A stretch of DNA of 64,000 bases from Mucilaginibacter lappiensis (lineage in GTDB: Bacteria > Bacteroidota > Bacteroidia > Sphingobacteriales > Sphingobacteriaceae). A program made the position numbers and the translations under genes. Where the stretch lies: NCBI RefSeq assembly GCF_900155965.1, contig NZ_FTMG01000015.1, positions 1 to 64,000 on the forward strand. Direction: 5' to 3'. The notes under the pieces were generated by a model. It did not search any database and was not told the DNA's origin. It saw only the letters and a list, made by a program, of their open reading frames with translations. This document shows, piece by piece, positions 9,177 through 18,196 of this stretch; within the stretch, counting starts at the first letter, position 1, and each line of letters starts with the position of its first letter.

Positions 9177-11081
9177 ATGAAAAAGATATTCACAATAGCT
9201 ATGATTTCGGTATTGATAAGTGCTGAATCATGCAAAAAAGATAGCGATTTTTTAAATGTGCCGCCAAAATCGGTGGTTACTACCGATGTGGTTTTTTCAG
9301 ATCCGGCACTGGTATTATCTGTACTGGGCGATCTGTATAACCGTGTGCTCGATTTTTCAAGTCTGGATAATGGCTGGACAACCTTTGCCGATTTTGGAGA
9401 ATCATTCCCATCAGATAATGGCTCCTATGGTTTTGTTCAGAACAGGTCATGGGACTACGGTACCTGGGGCACCTGGGATTACGGATATGTACGCGATCTG
9501 AATCTGTTTATTGACAACGTAACTGCGTCAACCAAGCTGTTAGCTGCCGATAAAAGCCGTTTTCTGGCCGAAGGTCGTTTTTTACGCGCCAGCTATTATT
9601 TTGAAATGGTTAAAAGAATGGGCGGTGTTCCGTTGATCACCAAAACCCTTACCTATGATAATAGCGGTAATGTAGTGGGTTTGCAATTTCCACGCTCCAA
9701 AGAATCAGATATCTATGACTTCGTGATCAGTGAAGCTGAAGCGATCAAAGGTACATTGCCTTCAGATCCTACTGAAAAATCAAGGGCAACCAAAGCAGCT
9801 GCATTAGCTATGGAAGCCAGAGCAGCATTATATGCGGGTTCCATAGCAAAATATGGCGCCACAACACCGCAGGTTTCATTGTCTGGCGGAGAGGTTAGTA
9901 TTCCGGCAAGCATGGCTTCAGGATATTATACTAAAGCCTTAAACGCTGCCAAGGAGATTATCAGTGGCTCTGCCGGATCATACAAATTGTACCAGGTATT
10001 GCCCAATCTATCCGATAACTTCGCTGCTATATTTTTAGATAAAAGCAGCGTAAACCAGGAATCAATATGGGTGGAAGATTTTAAGGCACTTGCTGGTAAA
10101 GTACATTCATTTACTACGAATGATCAGCCTTATTCTGTATCAGATGAGGCTTCAGATGCGGGTCGTTTAGATCCTTCTTTAAACCTGGTACAGTCTTTTG
10201 AAAAACTGGATAACACCTTTGCGCCAATAGCTACCAAAGATGCGTCAGGTAACCCGATCTATTATGCAGACCAGCAAGATCCGTTTGCAGGTAGGGATGC
10301 CAGGCTGGCCGGTACTGTGATGCTGCCACACTTTTTCTGGAAAACCGCTTATATAGATATATGGGGTGGTTATCTTTTAGCTAATGGTAACATCATCAGC
10401 AGTGACGATGCTACGCATTATGCTGCATTACCTGGTAGTCCTACACTGGTACAGGTAGTGGGTAAAGATGGTCCTACGCCAACCGGCGAACCACTACGCA
10501 CTCAAACTGGTTTTTATGTCCGTAAATATCTGGATCCGGCAACTGGATCTGGTCGTCGGGGGCGTCAGAGTGATGTTAACTTTATCCGTTACCGTTATGC
10601 CGAAGTTTTATTGAATGCCGCAGAAGCAGCTTACGAATTAGGACAAACCAGCGATGCTGCGCTTTATATGAACCAGGTAAGGGCGCGTGCCGGTTTAACC
10701 ACACCACTTGCGGCCGGTGATATCACTTTTGACCGTATAGTTCACGAGCGCCGTGCCGAACTTTCGTTTGAAGGACATGTGCTGTTTGATATGAAACGTT
10801 GGAGAATAGCTACTAAAGTATGGGACGGCAATCCGGAAAGTTTAAACGACTTAACCAGCAATATCAGTTCGGCAACCAAAAGAAATACACAACCATGGGG
10901 TCTTTATCCTTATAAATATTACAGCCCGGGCAGCCCGAATGATGGCAAATGGGTATTCAGGGAGGTTTTACCATCGCCGGTAACGGGTGTTCTTAATTTC
11001 AGATTAGGTAACTACTATTCACAAATTAATGATGGTATCATCTCTGCCAATCCAAAAATCAAGAGACAGCCAAATCAATAA
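9177..11081 (+). CDS. SusD/RagB-family surface glycan-binding lipoprotein
   Basis: This 634-residue partner of the SusC protein caps the transporter at the cell surface and hands it oligosaccharide. A lipoprotein signal ends at Cys19 (ISAESC). The SusD fold is indicated by the TPR-like helical part (FLAEGRFLRASYYFEMVKR, near 130-150). The late motif RYAEVLLNAAEAAYELG and the C-terminal HERRAELSFEGHVLFDMKRW are both diagnostic of the family. It follows susC by 24 bp and is itself followed 24 bp later by the DUF3823 gene, so the three are one transcription unit. Confidence 0.95.
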   Translation: MKKIFTIAMISVLISAESCKKDSDFLNVPPKSVVTTDVVFSDPALVLSVLGDLYNRVLDFSSLDNGWTTFADFGESFPSDNGSYGFVQNRSWDYGTWGTWDYGYVRDLNLFIDNVTASTKLLAADKSRFLAEGRFLRASYYFEMVKRMGGVPLITKTLTYDNSGNVVGLQFPRSKESDIYDFVISEAEAIKGTLPSDPTEKSRATKAAALAMEARAALYAGSIAKYGATTPQVSLSGGEVSIPASMASGYYTKALNAAKEIISGSAGSYKLYQVLPNLSDNFAAIFLDKSSVNQESIWVEDFKALAGKVHSFTTNDQPYSVSDEASDAGRLDPSLNLVQSFEKLDNTFAPIATKDASGNPIYYADQQDPFAGRDARLAGTVMLPHFFWKTAYIDIWGGYLLANGNIISSDDATHYAALPGSPTLVQVVGKDGPTPTGEPLRTQTGFYVRKYLDPATGSGRRGRQSDVNFIRYRYAEVLLNAAEAAYELGQTSDAALYMNQVRARAGLTTPLAAGDITFDRIVHERRAELSFEGHVLFDMKRWRIATKVWDGNPESLNDLTSNISSATKRNTQPWGLYPYKYYSPGSPNDGKWVFREVLPSPVTGVLNFRLGNYYSQINDGIISANPKIKRQPNQ

Positions 11082-11105
11082 GTCAATTATTATAATTCAA
11101 AGATC

Positions 11106-11807
11106 ATGAAAATTAAATTTCATCATATCGCCATATTTATTCTCCTGCTTTCAGCCGCAGGTTGTAAGCTGGATAATGTTAAACCGCCTTCAATTAAATT
11201 AACCGGGCAGTTAATGTACAAAGGTTCGCCCATTGGTGTAGAGTATAACCAGGTGCCTTTTCAGCTTTATCAAACAGGTTATAAGGGCAATACGCCTATT
11301 ACCGGTACATTTGATCAGGATGGTACCTATTCGGTGTTAACCTTCAGCGGGAATTATAAATTCACTATCCCGGGCGGGCAAGGGCCTTTTCAATGGAAAG
11401 AACTTCCGTCGGGCGGAAGGGATACCATCAATATCGCCCTGACCGGCGATCAAACCGTAAACATCGAGGTAACACCTTATTATATGATCAGGAATGCGCA
11501 ATTAGCTGCTGCCGGCGGTAAGATCACGGCCAACTTTAGTATCGAGAAAGTGATTACAGATGCTACTGCTAAAAATATACAAACGGTAAGCTTATTTGTA
11601 AATAAAACCCAGTTTGTATCGCCCGGTGACCATGCAGCAGAAGCCGATCTGGATGGTGGAGCTATCGCCGATCCATCAAATGTTTCTCTAAATGTAGCTA
11701 TACCTACGTTTCCGGTAACGCAAAATTATGTTTATGCCCGCGTTGGCATCAGGATAGCCGGGGTAGAGGATATGATATTTTCGCCGGTAGTTAAGGTATC
11801 TTATTAA
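11106..11807 (+). CDS. DUF3823-type surface lipoprotein of the PUL
   Basis: A 233-residue lipoprotein with lipobox SAAGC (Cys20). The N-terminal half has the pattern of a carboxypeptidase-regulatory-like/DUF3823 beta-sandwich (KLTGQLMYKGSPIGVEYNQV, then LYQTGYKGNTPI, DQDGTYSVLTFSGNYKF). A second beta domain, about residues 120-233, has SLFVNKTQF. Proteins of this family sit third in many susC-susD operons and are thought to be accessory glycan-binding proteins at the cell surface (SusE/F position). No catalytic motif is seen. Binding function is inferred from position. Confidence 0.75.
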   Translation: MKIKFHHIAIFILLLSAAGCKLDNVKPPSIKLTGQLMYKGSPIGVEYNQVPFQLYQTGYKGNTPITGTFDQDGTYSVLTFSGNYKFTIPGGQGPFQWKELPSGGRDTINIALTGDQTVNIEVTPYYMIRNAQLAAAGGKITANFSIEKVITDATAKNIQTVSLFVNKTQFVSPGDHAAEADLDGGAIADPSNVSLNVAIPTFPVTQNYVYARVGIRIAGVEDMIFSPVVKVSY

Positions 11808-11819
11808 TTACAATTTAAA

Positions 11820-11850
11820 GGGGCCATATAGCATGATGGCCCCTTATATT
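11820..11850 (+). terminator. Rho-independent-like terminator after the DUF3823 gene
   Basis: GGGGCCAT (11820-11827) pairs perfectly with ATGGCCCC (11836-11843) across an 8-nt loop and is followed by TTATATTT. It separates susC-susD-DUF3823 from the GH2 gene and probably causes partial termination, so that transporter and binding proteins are made in excess over the enzymes. Confidence 0.7.
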
Positions 11851-11900
11851 TATAAAATAAATCTCAATTGAATACATCATTACACAGCTGTTAATCCCTG

Positions 11901-13742
11901 ATGAAAAAACTGAATATTTGCTTATCCCTTTTAATTTCTGCTTCCCTGTCGGCCAGCGCGCAACAAAGCGACTGGCATTTGATTAAAGACCGAATCACTA
12001 CGCCATGGGCCGAAAAGGTTGATCCTAAAGCACCCCTGCCGGAATACCCTCGACCGCAATTGGTACGCCCCAATTGGCAAAATCTGAATGGTCTGTGGGA
12101 CTATGCTATAGTACCTAAAGCAACAACAGGTCCCGCTAAATATGAGGGAAGGATATTGGTTCCTTTTGCGGTGGAGTCGGCATTATCGGGCGTAGGCAAA
12201 ACAGTAGGCAAGGATAGCATGTTATGGTATAAAACAAGTATCACTCTTGATAAAACCATTAAAGGAAAAGATATTTTATTACACTTTGGCGCTGTCGATT
12301 GGCGCACAGAAGTATTTGTGAACGGCAAGAGTGCTGGAGTACATGAAGGTGGTTTCGATCCCTTTAGCTTCAACATAACTCCTTATTTAAAAGGTGGTTC
12401 AAAACAGGAAATTAAAGTAAGCGTTTGGGATCCAACAGATGATGGTCCGCAGCCGCGAGGCAAACAAGTTAAAAGACCAGAAGGGATCTGGTACACTCCG
12501 GTTACCGGTATCTGGCAAACCGTTTGGCTGGAGAGCGTAGCCAAAACGCATATAGAAGCGACCAAACAAACCCCCAATATTGATGAGCACACCCTTTCGG
12601 TTTCGGCCGAAGTTACTAATAGCCAGCCAGGCGATCAATTGAAGATCACCGCCTGGGATGGCCAGACACAGGTTGACGAAAAGATTGTTGATGCCAATGC
12701 AACCGCCGTGCTGGATATTAAGAATGAAAAATTGTGGTCGACTACAGATCCTTTTCTGTACGATCTGCGCGTAGCTCTTATCCGTAACAACAAACCGGTT
12801 GACGAGGTGAAAAGCTATTTCGCCATGCGTAAAATATCATTAGGCGCCGACGCCCATGGTGTGCAGCGCATGTTGCTGAACAATAAGTTTGTATTTGAAT
12901 ATGGTCCGCTTGACCAGGGTTGGTGGCCTGATGGCTTGTATACCCCGCCAACATATGAGGCCATGAGCTTTGATATCGATAAGCTAAAGGCCATGGGTTT
13001 TAACATGATCCGCAAACACATCAAAGTAGAGCCTGCCCGTTACTACGCCTATTGCGATAAAACCGGGATGCTGCTTTGGCAGGATATGCCCAGCGGAGAT
13101 TTAGGTAACCATTGGGAAAACCGCCCGGGTGTTTACGACAGGGCTACAGATCAGCAGCGTACGCCCGAATCTGAAGGCTATTATCGCAAGGAATGGAATG
13201 CCATTATGAACGCTTTATACAACTATCCATGCATTGTAGTTTGGACGCCTTTTAACGAAGCCTGGGGACAATTTAAAACGGTAGAGATAACCGAATGGAC
13301 GATGAAAAAAGACCCGTCGCGCCTGGTGAATAGCGCCAGTGGCGGTAATTTTTATGCCACAGGTAATATTGTCGATCTGCATAACTACCCTAACCCCGCT
13401 ATGCCGCGTGCCGAAATATTTGGCAAAACGCAAGCCGTAGTCTTAGGCGAATTTGGCGGTTTAGGTTGGCCGGTAGAAGGCCATACCTGGCAGGCCAACA
13501 AAAACTGGGGCTACCAAAACTTTAAAAATGCTGATGATCTGTTTAAAAAATATGCATCGTTTACTGAGAGATTACAGGAATTGATCAAATTAGGTCTGTC
13601 GGCAGCGGTATACACCCAAACCACCGATGTAGAAGGAGAGGTGAACGGCTTTATGACCTATGATCGTAAAGTGATCAAAATGCCGGTTGAATCGCTGCAA
13701 AAAGTAAATAGTAAACTGTACGATCCATCTTTAGTAAAATAA
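11901..13742 (+). CDS. Secreted glycoside hydrolase family 2
   Basis: This 613-residue retaining glycosidase has signal peptide MKKLNICLSLLISASLSASA. Order of domains: GH2 sugar-binding jelly roll (about 50-210; WYKTSITLDKTIKGKDILLH, VDWRTEVFVNG), immunoglobulin-like domain (220-315), TIM barrel (320-600). The acid/base Glu453 in TPFNEAWGQ and the nucleophile Glu517 in VLGEFGG are both present. GH2 specificities include beta-galactosidase, beta-glucuronidase, beta-mannosidase and alpha-L-arabinosidase, and sequence alone does not settle which applies. In an arabinose-directed locus, beta-galactosidase or arabinopyranosidase activity would fit. It is shorter than LacZ-type GH2 enzymes and lacks their C-terminal domain. 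Confidence 0.85.
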   Translation: MKKLNICLSLLISASLSASAQQSDWHLIKDRITTPWAEKVDPKAPLPEYPRPQLVRPNWQNLNGLWDYAIVPKATTGPAKYEGRILVPFAVESALSGVGKTVGKDSMLWYKTSITLDKTIKGKDILLHFGAVDWRTEVFVNGKSAGVHEGGFDPFSFNITPYLKGGSKQEIKVSVWDPTDDGPQPRGKQVKRPEGIWYTPVTGIWQTVWLESVAKTHIEATKQTPNIDEHTLSVSAEVTNSQPGDQLKITAWDGQTQVDEKIVDANATAVLDIKNEKLWSTTDPFLYDLRVALIRNNKPVDEVKSYFAMRKISLGADAHGVQRMLLNNKFVFEYGPLDQGWWPDGLYTPPTYEAMSFDIDKLKAMGFNMIRKHIKVEPARYYAYCDKTGMLLWQDMPSGDLGNHWENRPGVYDRATDQQRTPESEGYYRKEWNAIMNALYNYPCIVVWTPFNEAWGQFKTVEITEWTMKKDPSRLVNSASGGNFYATGNIVDLHNYPNPAMPRAEIFGKTQAVVLGEFGGLGWPVEGHTWQANKNWGYQNFKNADDLFKKYASFTERLQELIKLGLSAAVYTQTTDVEGEVNGFMTYDRKVIKMPVESLQKVNSKLYDPSLVK

Positions 13743-13756
13743 AATAACCGTTGAAT

Positions 13757-15829
13757 ATGCGCTTCAAAAACAAGATTAACATTCTTAAAACAAGTCTTTG
13801 TTTCACAACAGCCTTAGTGTGCTCTGGTATTGCAGCTACTGCCCAAACGGGAGTGAAAGCCACAACTGTGACCAAAGTTGATAACGGGCAGGCCAATGCT
13901 TTTTACGTAAATAACCGTGCGCCCCTGCAAAAGCAATATTTCACCAAATTACCTGTTGGCAGTATCAAAGCGGGTGGCTGGCTCAAGAAAGCATTGGAAT
14001 TACAACGTGATGGTTTAACTGGTAACCTGGGCGAGATCAGTATCTGGTTATCTAAAACCAACAATGCCTGGCTGAATAAGGAAGGTAAAGGCGAATACGG
14101 ATGGGAGGAACTGCCTTACTGGCTAAAAGGTTATGCCGATATCGGCTACATGCTGAACGATAAAAAAATGATTGCCGAAGCCAAATTCTGGATAGATGCG
14201 GTGCTGAACAATCAACGGGATAACGGCGATTTCGGCCCGGCGAGGATGAATAAAGGTAACCGTGATCTGTGGACGAATATGCCGATGCTTTGGTGCCTGC
14301 AATCGTACTATGAATACAGTAAAGATCCCCGGGTTATCCCTTTTATGACCAAATATTTTAAGTACGAGCTATCCGTGCCCGATAATAAATTCCTGGAAGA
14401 TTATTGGGAAAACAGCCGCGGTGGTGATAATATGCTTAGCGTATACTGGTTGTACAACCGTACCGGCGATAAATTCCTGCTTGACCTGGCGGCCAAGATC
14501 GACAGGAACACCGCCAACTGGCGCCAGACCAACAACCTGCCCAACTGGCATAATGTAAATGTGGCCCAGTGTTTCCGCGAACCGGCCACCTATTATCTGC
14601 AAAGCCATGATCCGAAAGATCTGGCTGCTACCTACAATGACTTTAAACTCATTCGTACACTGTATGGTCAAGTACCGGGCGGCATGTTTGGTGCCGACGA
14701 AAATGCCCGTAAAGGCTATGACGATCCACGGCAGGCTGTTGAAACCTGTGGCATGGTGGAGCAAATGACATCAGACCAGATGCTATTAGGTTCAACCGGC
14801 GATACTTTCTGGGCCGAGAATTGTGAGGACGTAGCTTTCAATACTTTTTCGGCCGCTTTTATGCCCGACTACCGGTCACTGCGCTATCTAACCGCTCCCA
14901 ATATGGTAGTAAGTGATAGCAAAGATCATCACCCCGGCATATCCAATGAAGGCCCGTTTTTAATGATGAACCCATTTAGCAGCCGTTGCTGCCAGCATAA
15001 TCACGCTGCCGGCTGGGTTTACTACGCCGAAAACAGTTGGATGGCCACACCGGATAATGGCCTCGCTGTACAGTTGTACACACAAGGTGTGGTAAATGCC
15101 AAAGTGGGTGGTGGCGCGCAGGTTAGCCTCACAGAAACTACCAGATATCCTTTTGAAGATCAGGTGAATTTTACAGTTAATACGCCCAGCTCAGTAAGCT
15201 TTCCGCTTTACCTGCGTATCCCTGAATGGTGCAAAGGAGCAACTGTAAAAGTAAACGGTGTAGCCGTACCGGTAAATATCAGTACAGGCGATTATATCAA
15301 GTTGGCTAAAACCTGGAAAAATGGCGATAAAGTGACCCTGCATCTACCTATGCAACTAAAAGTGCGTCAATGGGCCGCCAATAAAAACAGTGTGAGCGTT
15401 AATTACGGTCCGCTTACTTATTCGCTTAAAATTGATGAACAATACACTAAAGAAGATGGCCGTAAATCAACTCAGGGCGATTCGCACTGGCAAGCTACAG
15501 CCGATCCGCAGAAATGGCCATCTTATGAAATTCACCCGGCATCAGCCTGGAATTATGGTTTGGTAATAGATGAACAGCATCCGGAAAAATCTATTGAGAT
15601 CATCCGCCGGAGCTGGCCAAAAGATGATAATCCTTTTACTAATACCAACGCACCCATTGAACTGAAAGCAAAAGGTAAACAAATACCAGGTTGGACGATA
15701 GATCAGTATGGCCTTTGCGGATTACTACCGCAGAGCCCGGTAAAAACCGATAAACCTTTGTCTGAACTAACATTGGTGCCAATGGGGGGGGCAAGATTAC
15801 GAATTTCATCATTCCCGGTTGTGGAGTAA
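13757..15829 (+). CDS. Secreted GH127-like beta-L-arabinofuranosidase (DUF1680)
   Basis: A 690-residue secreted enzyme; the signal peptide ends near ATAQ. The (alpha/alpha)6 barrel begins at about residue 50 (GGWLKKALELQRDGLTGNLG). The family's zinc-thiolate site is visible as Glu329-Thr-Cys331 (ETCGMVEQM) and the pair Cys411-Cys412 (SSRCCQHN). In characterised members, a glutamate and cysteines coordinate zinc and one cysteine is the nucleophile. C-terminal beta domains follow (FPLYLRIPEWCKG). The ATG at 13757 is preferred over a TTG at 13751. It starts 14 bp after GH2 and is followed 18 bp later by the next enzyme, so the genes form one operon. A run of eight G (15784-15791) lies 12 codons from the stop. 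Confidence 0.85.
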   Translation: MRFKNKINILKTSLCFTTALVCSGIAATAQTGVKATTVTKVDNGQANAFYVNNRAPLQKQYFTKLPVGSIKAGGWLKKALELQRDGLTGNLGEISIWLSKTNNAWLNKEGKGEYGWEELPYWLKGYADIGYMLNDKKMIAEAKFWIDAVLNNQRDNGDFGPARMNKGNRDLWTNMPMLWCLQSYYEYSKDPRVIPFMTKYFKYELSVPDNKFLEDYWENSRGGDNMLSVYWLYNRTGDKFLLDLAAKIDRNTANWRQTNNLPNWHNVNVAQCFREPATYYLQSHDPKDLAATYNDFKLIRTLYGQVPGGMFGADENARKGYDDPRQAVETCGMVEQMTSDQMLLGSTGDTFWAENCEDVAFNTFSAAFMPDYRSLRYLTAPNMVVSDSKDHHPGISNEGPFLMMNPFSSRCCQHNHAAGWVYYAENSWMATPDNGLAVQLYTQGVVNAKVGGGAQVSLTETTRYPFEDQVNFTVNTPSSVSFPLYLRIPEWCKGATVKVNGVAVPVNISTGDYIKLAKTWKNGDKVTLHLPMQLKVRQWAANKNSVSVNYGPLTYSLKIDEQYTKEDGRKSTQGDSHWQATADPQKWPSYEIHPASAWNYGLVIDEQHPEKSIEIIRRSWPKDDNPFTNTNAPIELKAKGKQIPGWTIDQYGLCGLLPQSPVKTDKPLSELTLVPMGGARLRISSFPVVE

Positions 15830-15847
15830 TATTTTGAACGGGAATTA

Positions 15848-17005
15848 ATGAAATTGAAAGGTTTTATAACGCTAATAGTCCTGGTTTTGCTATCCTGTAC
15901 ACAGCTAAAGGCTCAAAACGCGCCAGCCATCATATGGGATCAATCAACACTAAAACAGGTGGTGCCATTATCAGGGAATAAGAGTGCCGATTATGCCCGG
16001 ATGATACAGCTGCATAATGGTAACCTGTTATGCGTATATGAAAGCGGTAGCGGTATTGAGTGTACACAAAGTGACGATCTGGGTAAAACCTGGCTTAGCC
16101 CGGTTATTATTGCCCGGCCCGCTGCCGGCGTGAATATGAGCGTGCCTGAAATTCTAGAGCTAAAAGATCATTCCTTATTAGCATCCTATAATCCCCGGCC
16201 AAACAAAATAAATGGTAGCTGGGATACCACTAAACATTTTGCCATCCGAACCAAGAAAAGCTATGACCATGGCAAAACCTGGCAGGATGAGCGGTTGATA
16301 TACGAGGCCAGCTACAAGTTTGAAGATGGCTGCTGGGAGCCATCGCAAATACAATTGCCTAATGGCGAAATTCAATTATATTTCTCTAACGAAGGGGTTT
16401 ATACGCACTCCAATGAACAAAATATATCCATCTTCCGGTCATTTGATAGCGGGCTAACATGGACTACAAAACCTGAAATAGTTTCTTTTACACCCGGTCA
16501 TCGCGATGGTATGCCCGTGCCCATTATCCTGAAAGGGACAAAAGAGATATTGTTTTCTATTGAAGACAATTCCGGCGGTCAGTTTAAGCCATCCATCATC
16601 CGTAATAGTTTTAATCAGAACGGACAAAAAATGGTAGGAGCCAACGATCCTGAACATACCTATGCCTTAACACCTAAATTACCCGATACCGTTTACGCTG
16701 GCGCGCCATACCTGCGTCAGCTGCCGGGCGGGGAAACGGTTTTATCGTACCAAAGTACTTTTGGCAGGAACAGTAACTGGGAACTGGCTTGTATGCAAGT
16801 AGCTGTAGGTAATAGTAGAGGTGAGGATTTTGTAAATACGGCAACACCATTTAGTGTTCCGCTAAATAAACATGGATTATGGAATTCATTGTGTGTACTT
16901 AAAGATGGTACGATCATAGCGCTCACCTCAACTGATGCTTATAACAGCTATACAGCTATCTGGATGATAACAGGGCATTTAATCAATAAAAAAGACACCT
17001 ATTAA
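15848..17005 (+). CDS. BNR-repeat sialidase-superfamily enzyme, possibly GH93-like exo-arabinanase
   Basis: A 385-residue exported protein whose signal (LLSC at 14-17) may be a lipoprotein signal. It has three Asp boxes of the form S-x-D-x-G-x-T-W: SDDLGKTW, SYDHGKTW and SFDSGLTW. These mark a six-bladed propeller of the sialidase superfamily. A conserved-looking acidic stretch (FEDGCWEPSQIQLPNGEIQ) resembles the catalytic region of GH93 exo-1,5-alpha-L-arabinanases, which share this fold. The canonical sialidase arginine triad is not evident to me. Given the arabinofuranosidases next to it, an arabinan-directed role is more likely than sialic acid release, but this is inference. Confidence 0.6.
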   Translation: MKLKGFITLIVLVLLSCTQLKAQNAPAIIWDQSTLKQVVPLSGNKSADYARMIQLHNGNLLCVYESGSGIECTQSDDLGKTWLSPVIIARPAAGVNMSVPEILELKDHSLLASYNPRPNKINGSWDTTKHFAIRTKKSYDHGKTWQDERLIYEASYKFEDGCWEPSQIQLPNGEIQLYFSNEGVYTHSNEQNISIFRSFDSGLTWTTKPEIVSFTPGHRDGMPVPIILKGTKEILFSIEDNSGGQFKPSIIRNSFNQNGQKMVGANDPEHTYALTPKLPDTVYAGAPYLRQLPGGETVLSYQSTFGRNSNWELACMQVAVGNSRGEDFVNTATPFSVPLNKHGLWNSLCVLKDGTIIALTSTDAYNSYTAIWMITGHLINKKDTY

Positions 17006-17015
17006 ATAATAATAC

Positions 17016-18092
17016 ATGCAAAATAAACTAAAATTACCGGCCATCGCATTGATCGTCCTGCTCAGTGCCACAGCTTCAGCACAGCAAAAAGCACCGGCAC
17101 AGGTATGGTCGGCGCAAAAGGCAAAAATATGGTATGCAAAACATCAGTGGCTGGTGGGAAGCGATTTTATACCTAGTACAGCTATTAATCAACTGGAAAT
17201 GTGGCAGGCCGATACTTTCGACCCCAATACGATAGATAAAGAACTGGGTTACGCGCAAGGCATCGGCATGAATGTGATGCGTGTGTTTTTACATCACCTG
17301 GCCTGGCAGCAGGACCCCGATGGTTTTAAAAAACGCGTTGATCAGTACCTGGCTATTTCCAGTAAACATGGCATCCAAACCATGTTTGTATTTTTTGATG
17401 ATTGCTGGAATAAAGAACCAAAAACAGGCAAGCAGCCCGAACCAAAACCTGGCATCCATAACTCAGGCTGGATGCAGGATCCCGGTCAGCCTGCTTCAGA
17501 GGAAGCTGCTAATTTTCCGGCACTCGAAAAATATGTAAAAGATGTATTGAAACGCTTTGCTGCCGATAAGCGCATATTGCTGTGGGATTTGTATAACGAA
17601 CCTGGCAACTCCGGAAAGGGCGATAAGTCGCTACCACTATTGAAATCGGTTTTTAAATGGGCAAGGGAAGTTAATCCAAGTCAACCGGTGAGTGCCGGTG
17701 TATGGAGCTGGAACTTAGAAACCCTGAATCAGTACCAGGTAGCCAATTCGGATGTGATCACTTATCACGATTATTCACCGGAGCCTGATCACTTAAAAAC
17801 GGTTCAGTTCCTGAAAATGATCGGTCGCCCGTTGATTTGTACCGAGTATATGGCCCGCCCGCGCAATAGCTTGTTCAGCACAGTGTTGCCTATGTTGAAG
17901 AAAGAGAATGTGGGCGCTATTAACTGGGGATTTGTATCGGGCAAAACCAACACCATTTATGCCTGGGATACTCCAATACCCGATGGCAGCGAACCAAAAT
18001 TATGGTTCCATGATATTTTTCGCAAGGACGGTACCCCTTACAAACAGGAAGAAGCCGAGCTGATCAAAAACCTGACAGGGAGAGGGAAGTAG
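17016..18092 (+). CDS. Secreted GH5-like (clan GH-A) TIM-barrel glycosidase
   Basis: A 358-residue secreted TIM-barrel enzyme with signal peptide ending ATASAQ. Two clan GH-A catalytic glutamates are recognisable: Glu195 in WDLYNEPGN (acid/base) and Glu277 in ICTEYMARP (nucleophile). A conserved barrel segment MNVMRVFLHHLAWQQDP precedes them. Proteins of this type are often named cellulase-family glycosylhydrolase or 1,4-beta-xylanase by similarity, but the real substrate is unknown. It is the last gene of the operon, 10 bp after the propeller enzyme, and ends at a strong palindromic terminator (18144-18191). Confidence 0.7.
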   Translation: MQNKLKLPAIALIVLLSATASAQQKAPAQVWSAQKAKIWYAKHQWLVGSDFIPSTAINQLEMWQADTFDPNTIDKELGYAQGIGMNVMRVFLHHLAWQQDPDGFKKRVDQYLAISSKHGIQTMFVFFDDCWNKEPKTGKQPEPKPGIHNSGWMQDPGQPASEEAANFPALEKYVKDVLKRFAADKRILLWDLYNEPGNSGKGDKSLPLLKSVFKWAREVNPSQPVSAGVWSWNLETLNQYQVANSDVITYHDYSPEPDHLKTVQFLKMIGRPLICTEYMARPRNSLFSTVLPMLKKENVGAINWGFVSGKTNTIYAWDTPIPDGSEPKLWFHDIFRKDGTPYKQEEAELIKNLTGRGK

Positions 18093-18143
18093 ATATGCGG
18101 ATGTGCAAATTATAGATTTGCAGATGAGGGTAGAGAAATAAAG

Positions 18144-18191
18144 AAAGAGATATTCAGGAGACGCAAATTTGCGTCTCCTGAATATCTCTTT
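18144..18191. terminator. Perfect 48-bp palindrome, bidirectional terminator
   Basis: Bases 18144-18167 are the exact reverse complement of 18168-18191 (AAAGAGATATTCAGGAGACG... and its mirror), with no spacer. It lies between the convergent ends of the GH5-like gene (18092) and the TonB receptor gene (18197), six bases from the latter's stop codon. The length and perfection exceed what termination requires, and such palindromes can extrude cruciforms. Confidence 0.75.
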
Positions 18192-18196
18192 AATCC

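Noticed and set aside
14369..14764. 131-codon minus-strand frame
   Set aside because: Antisense to the GH127 gene with no recognisable domain; the plus frame carries the zinc-site motifs.
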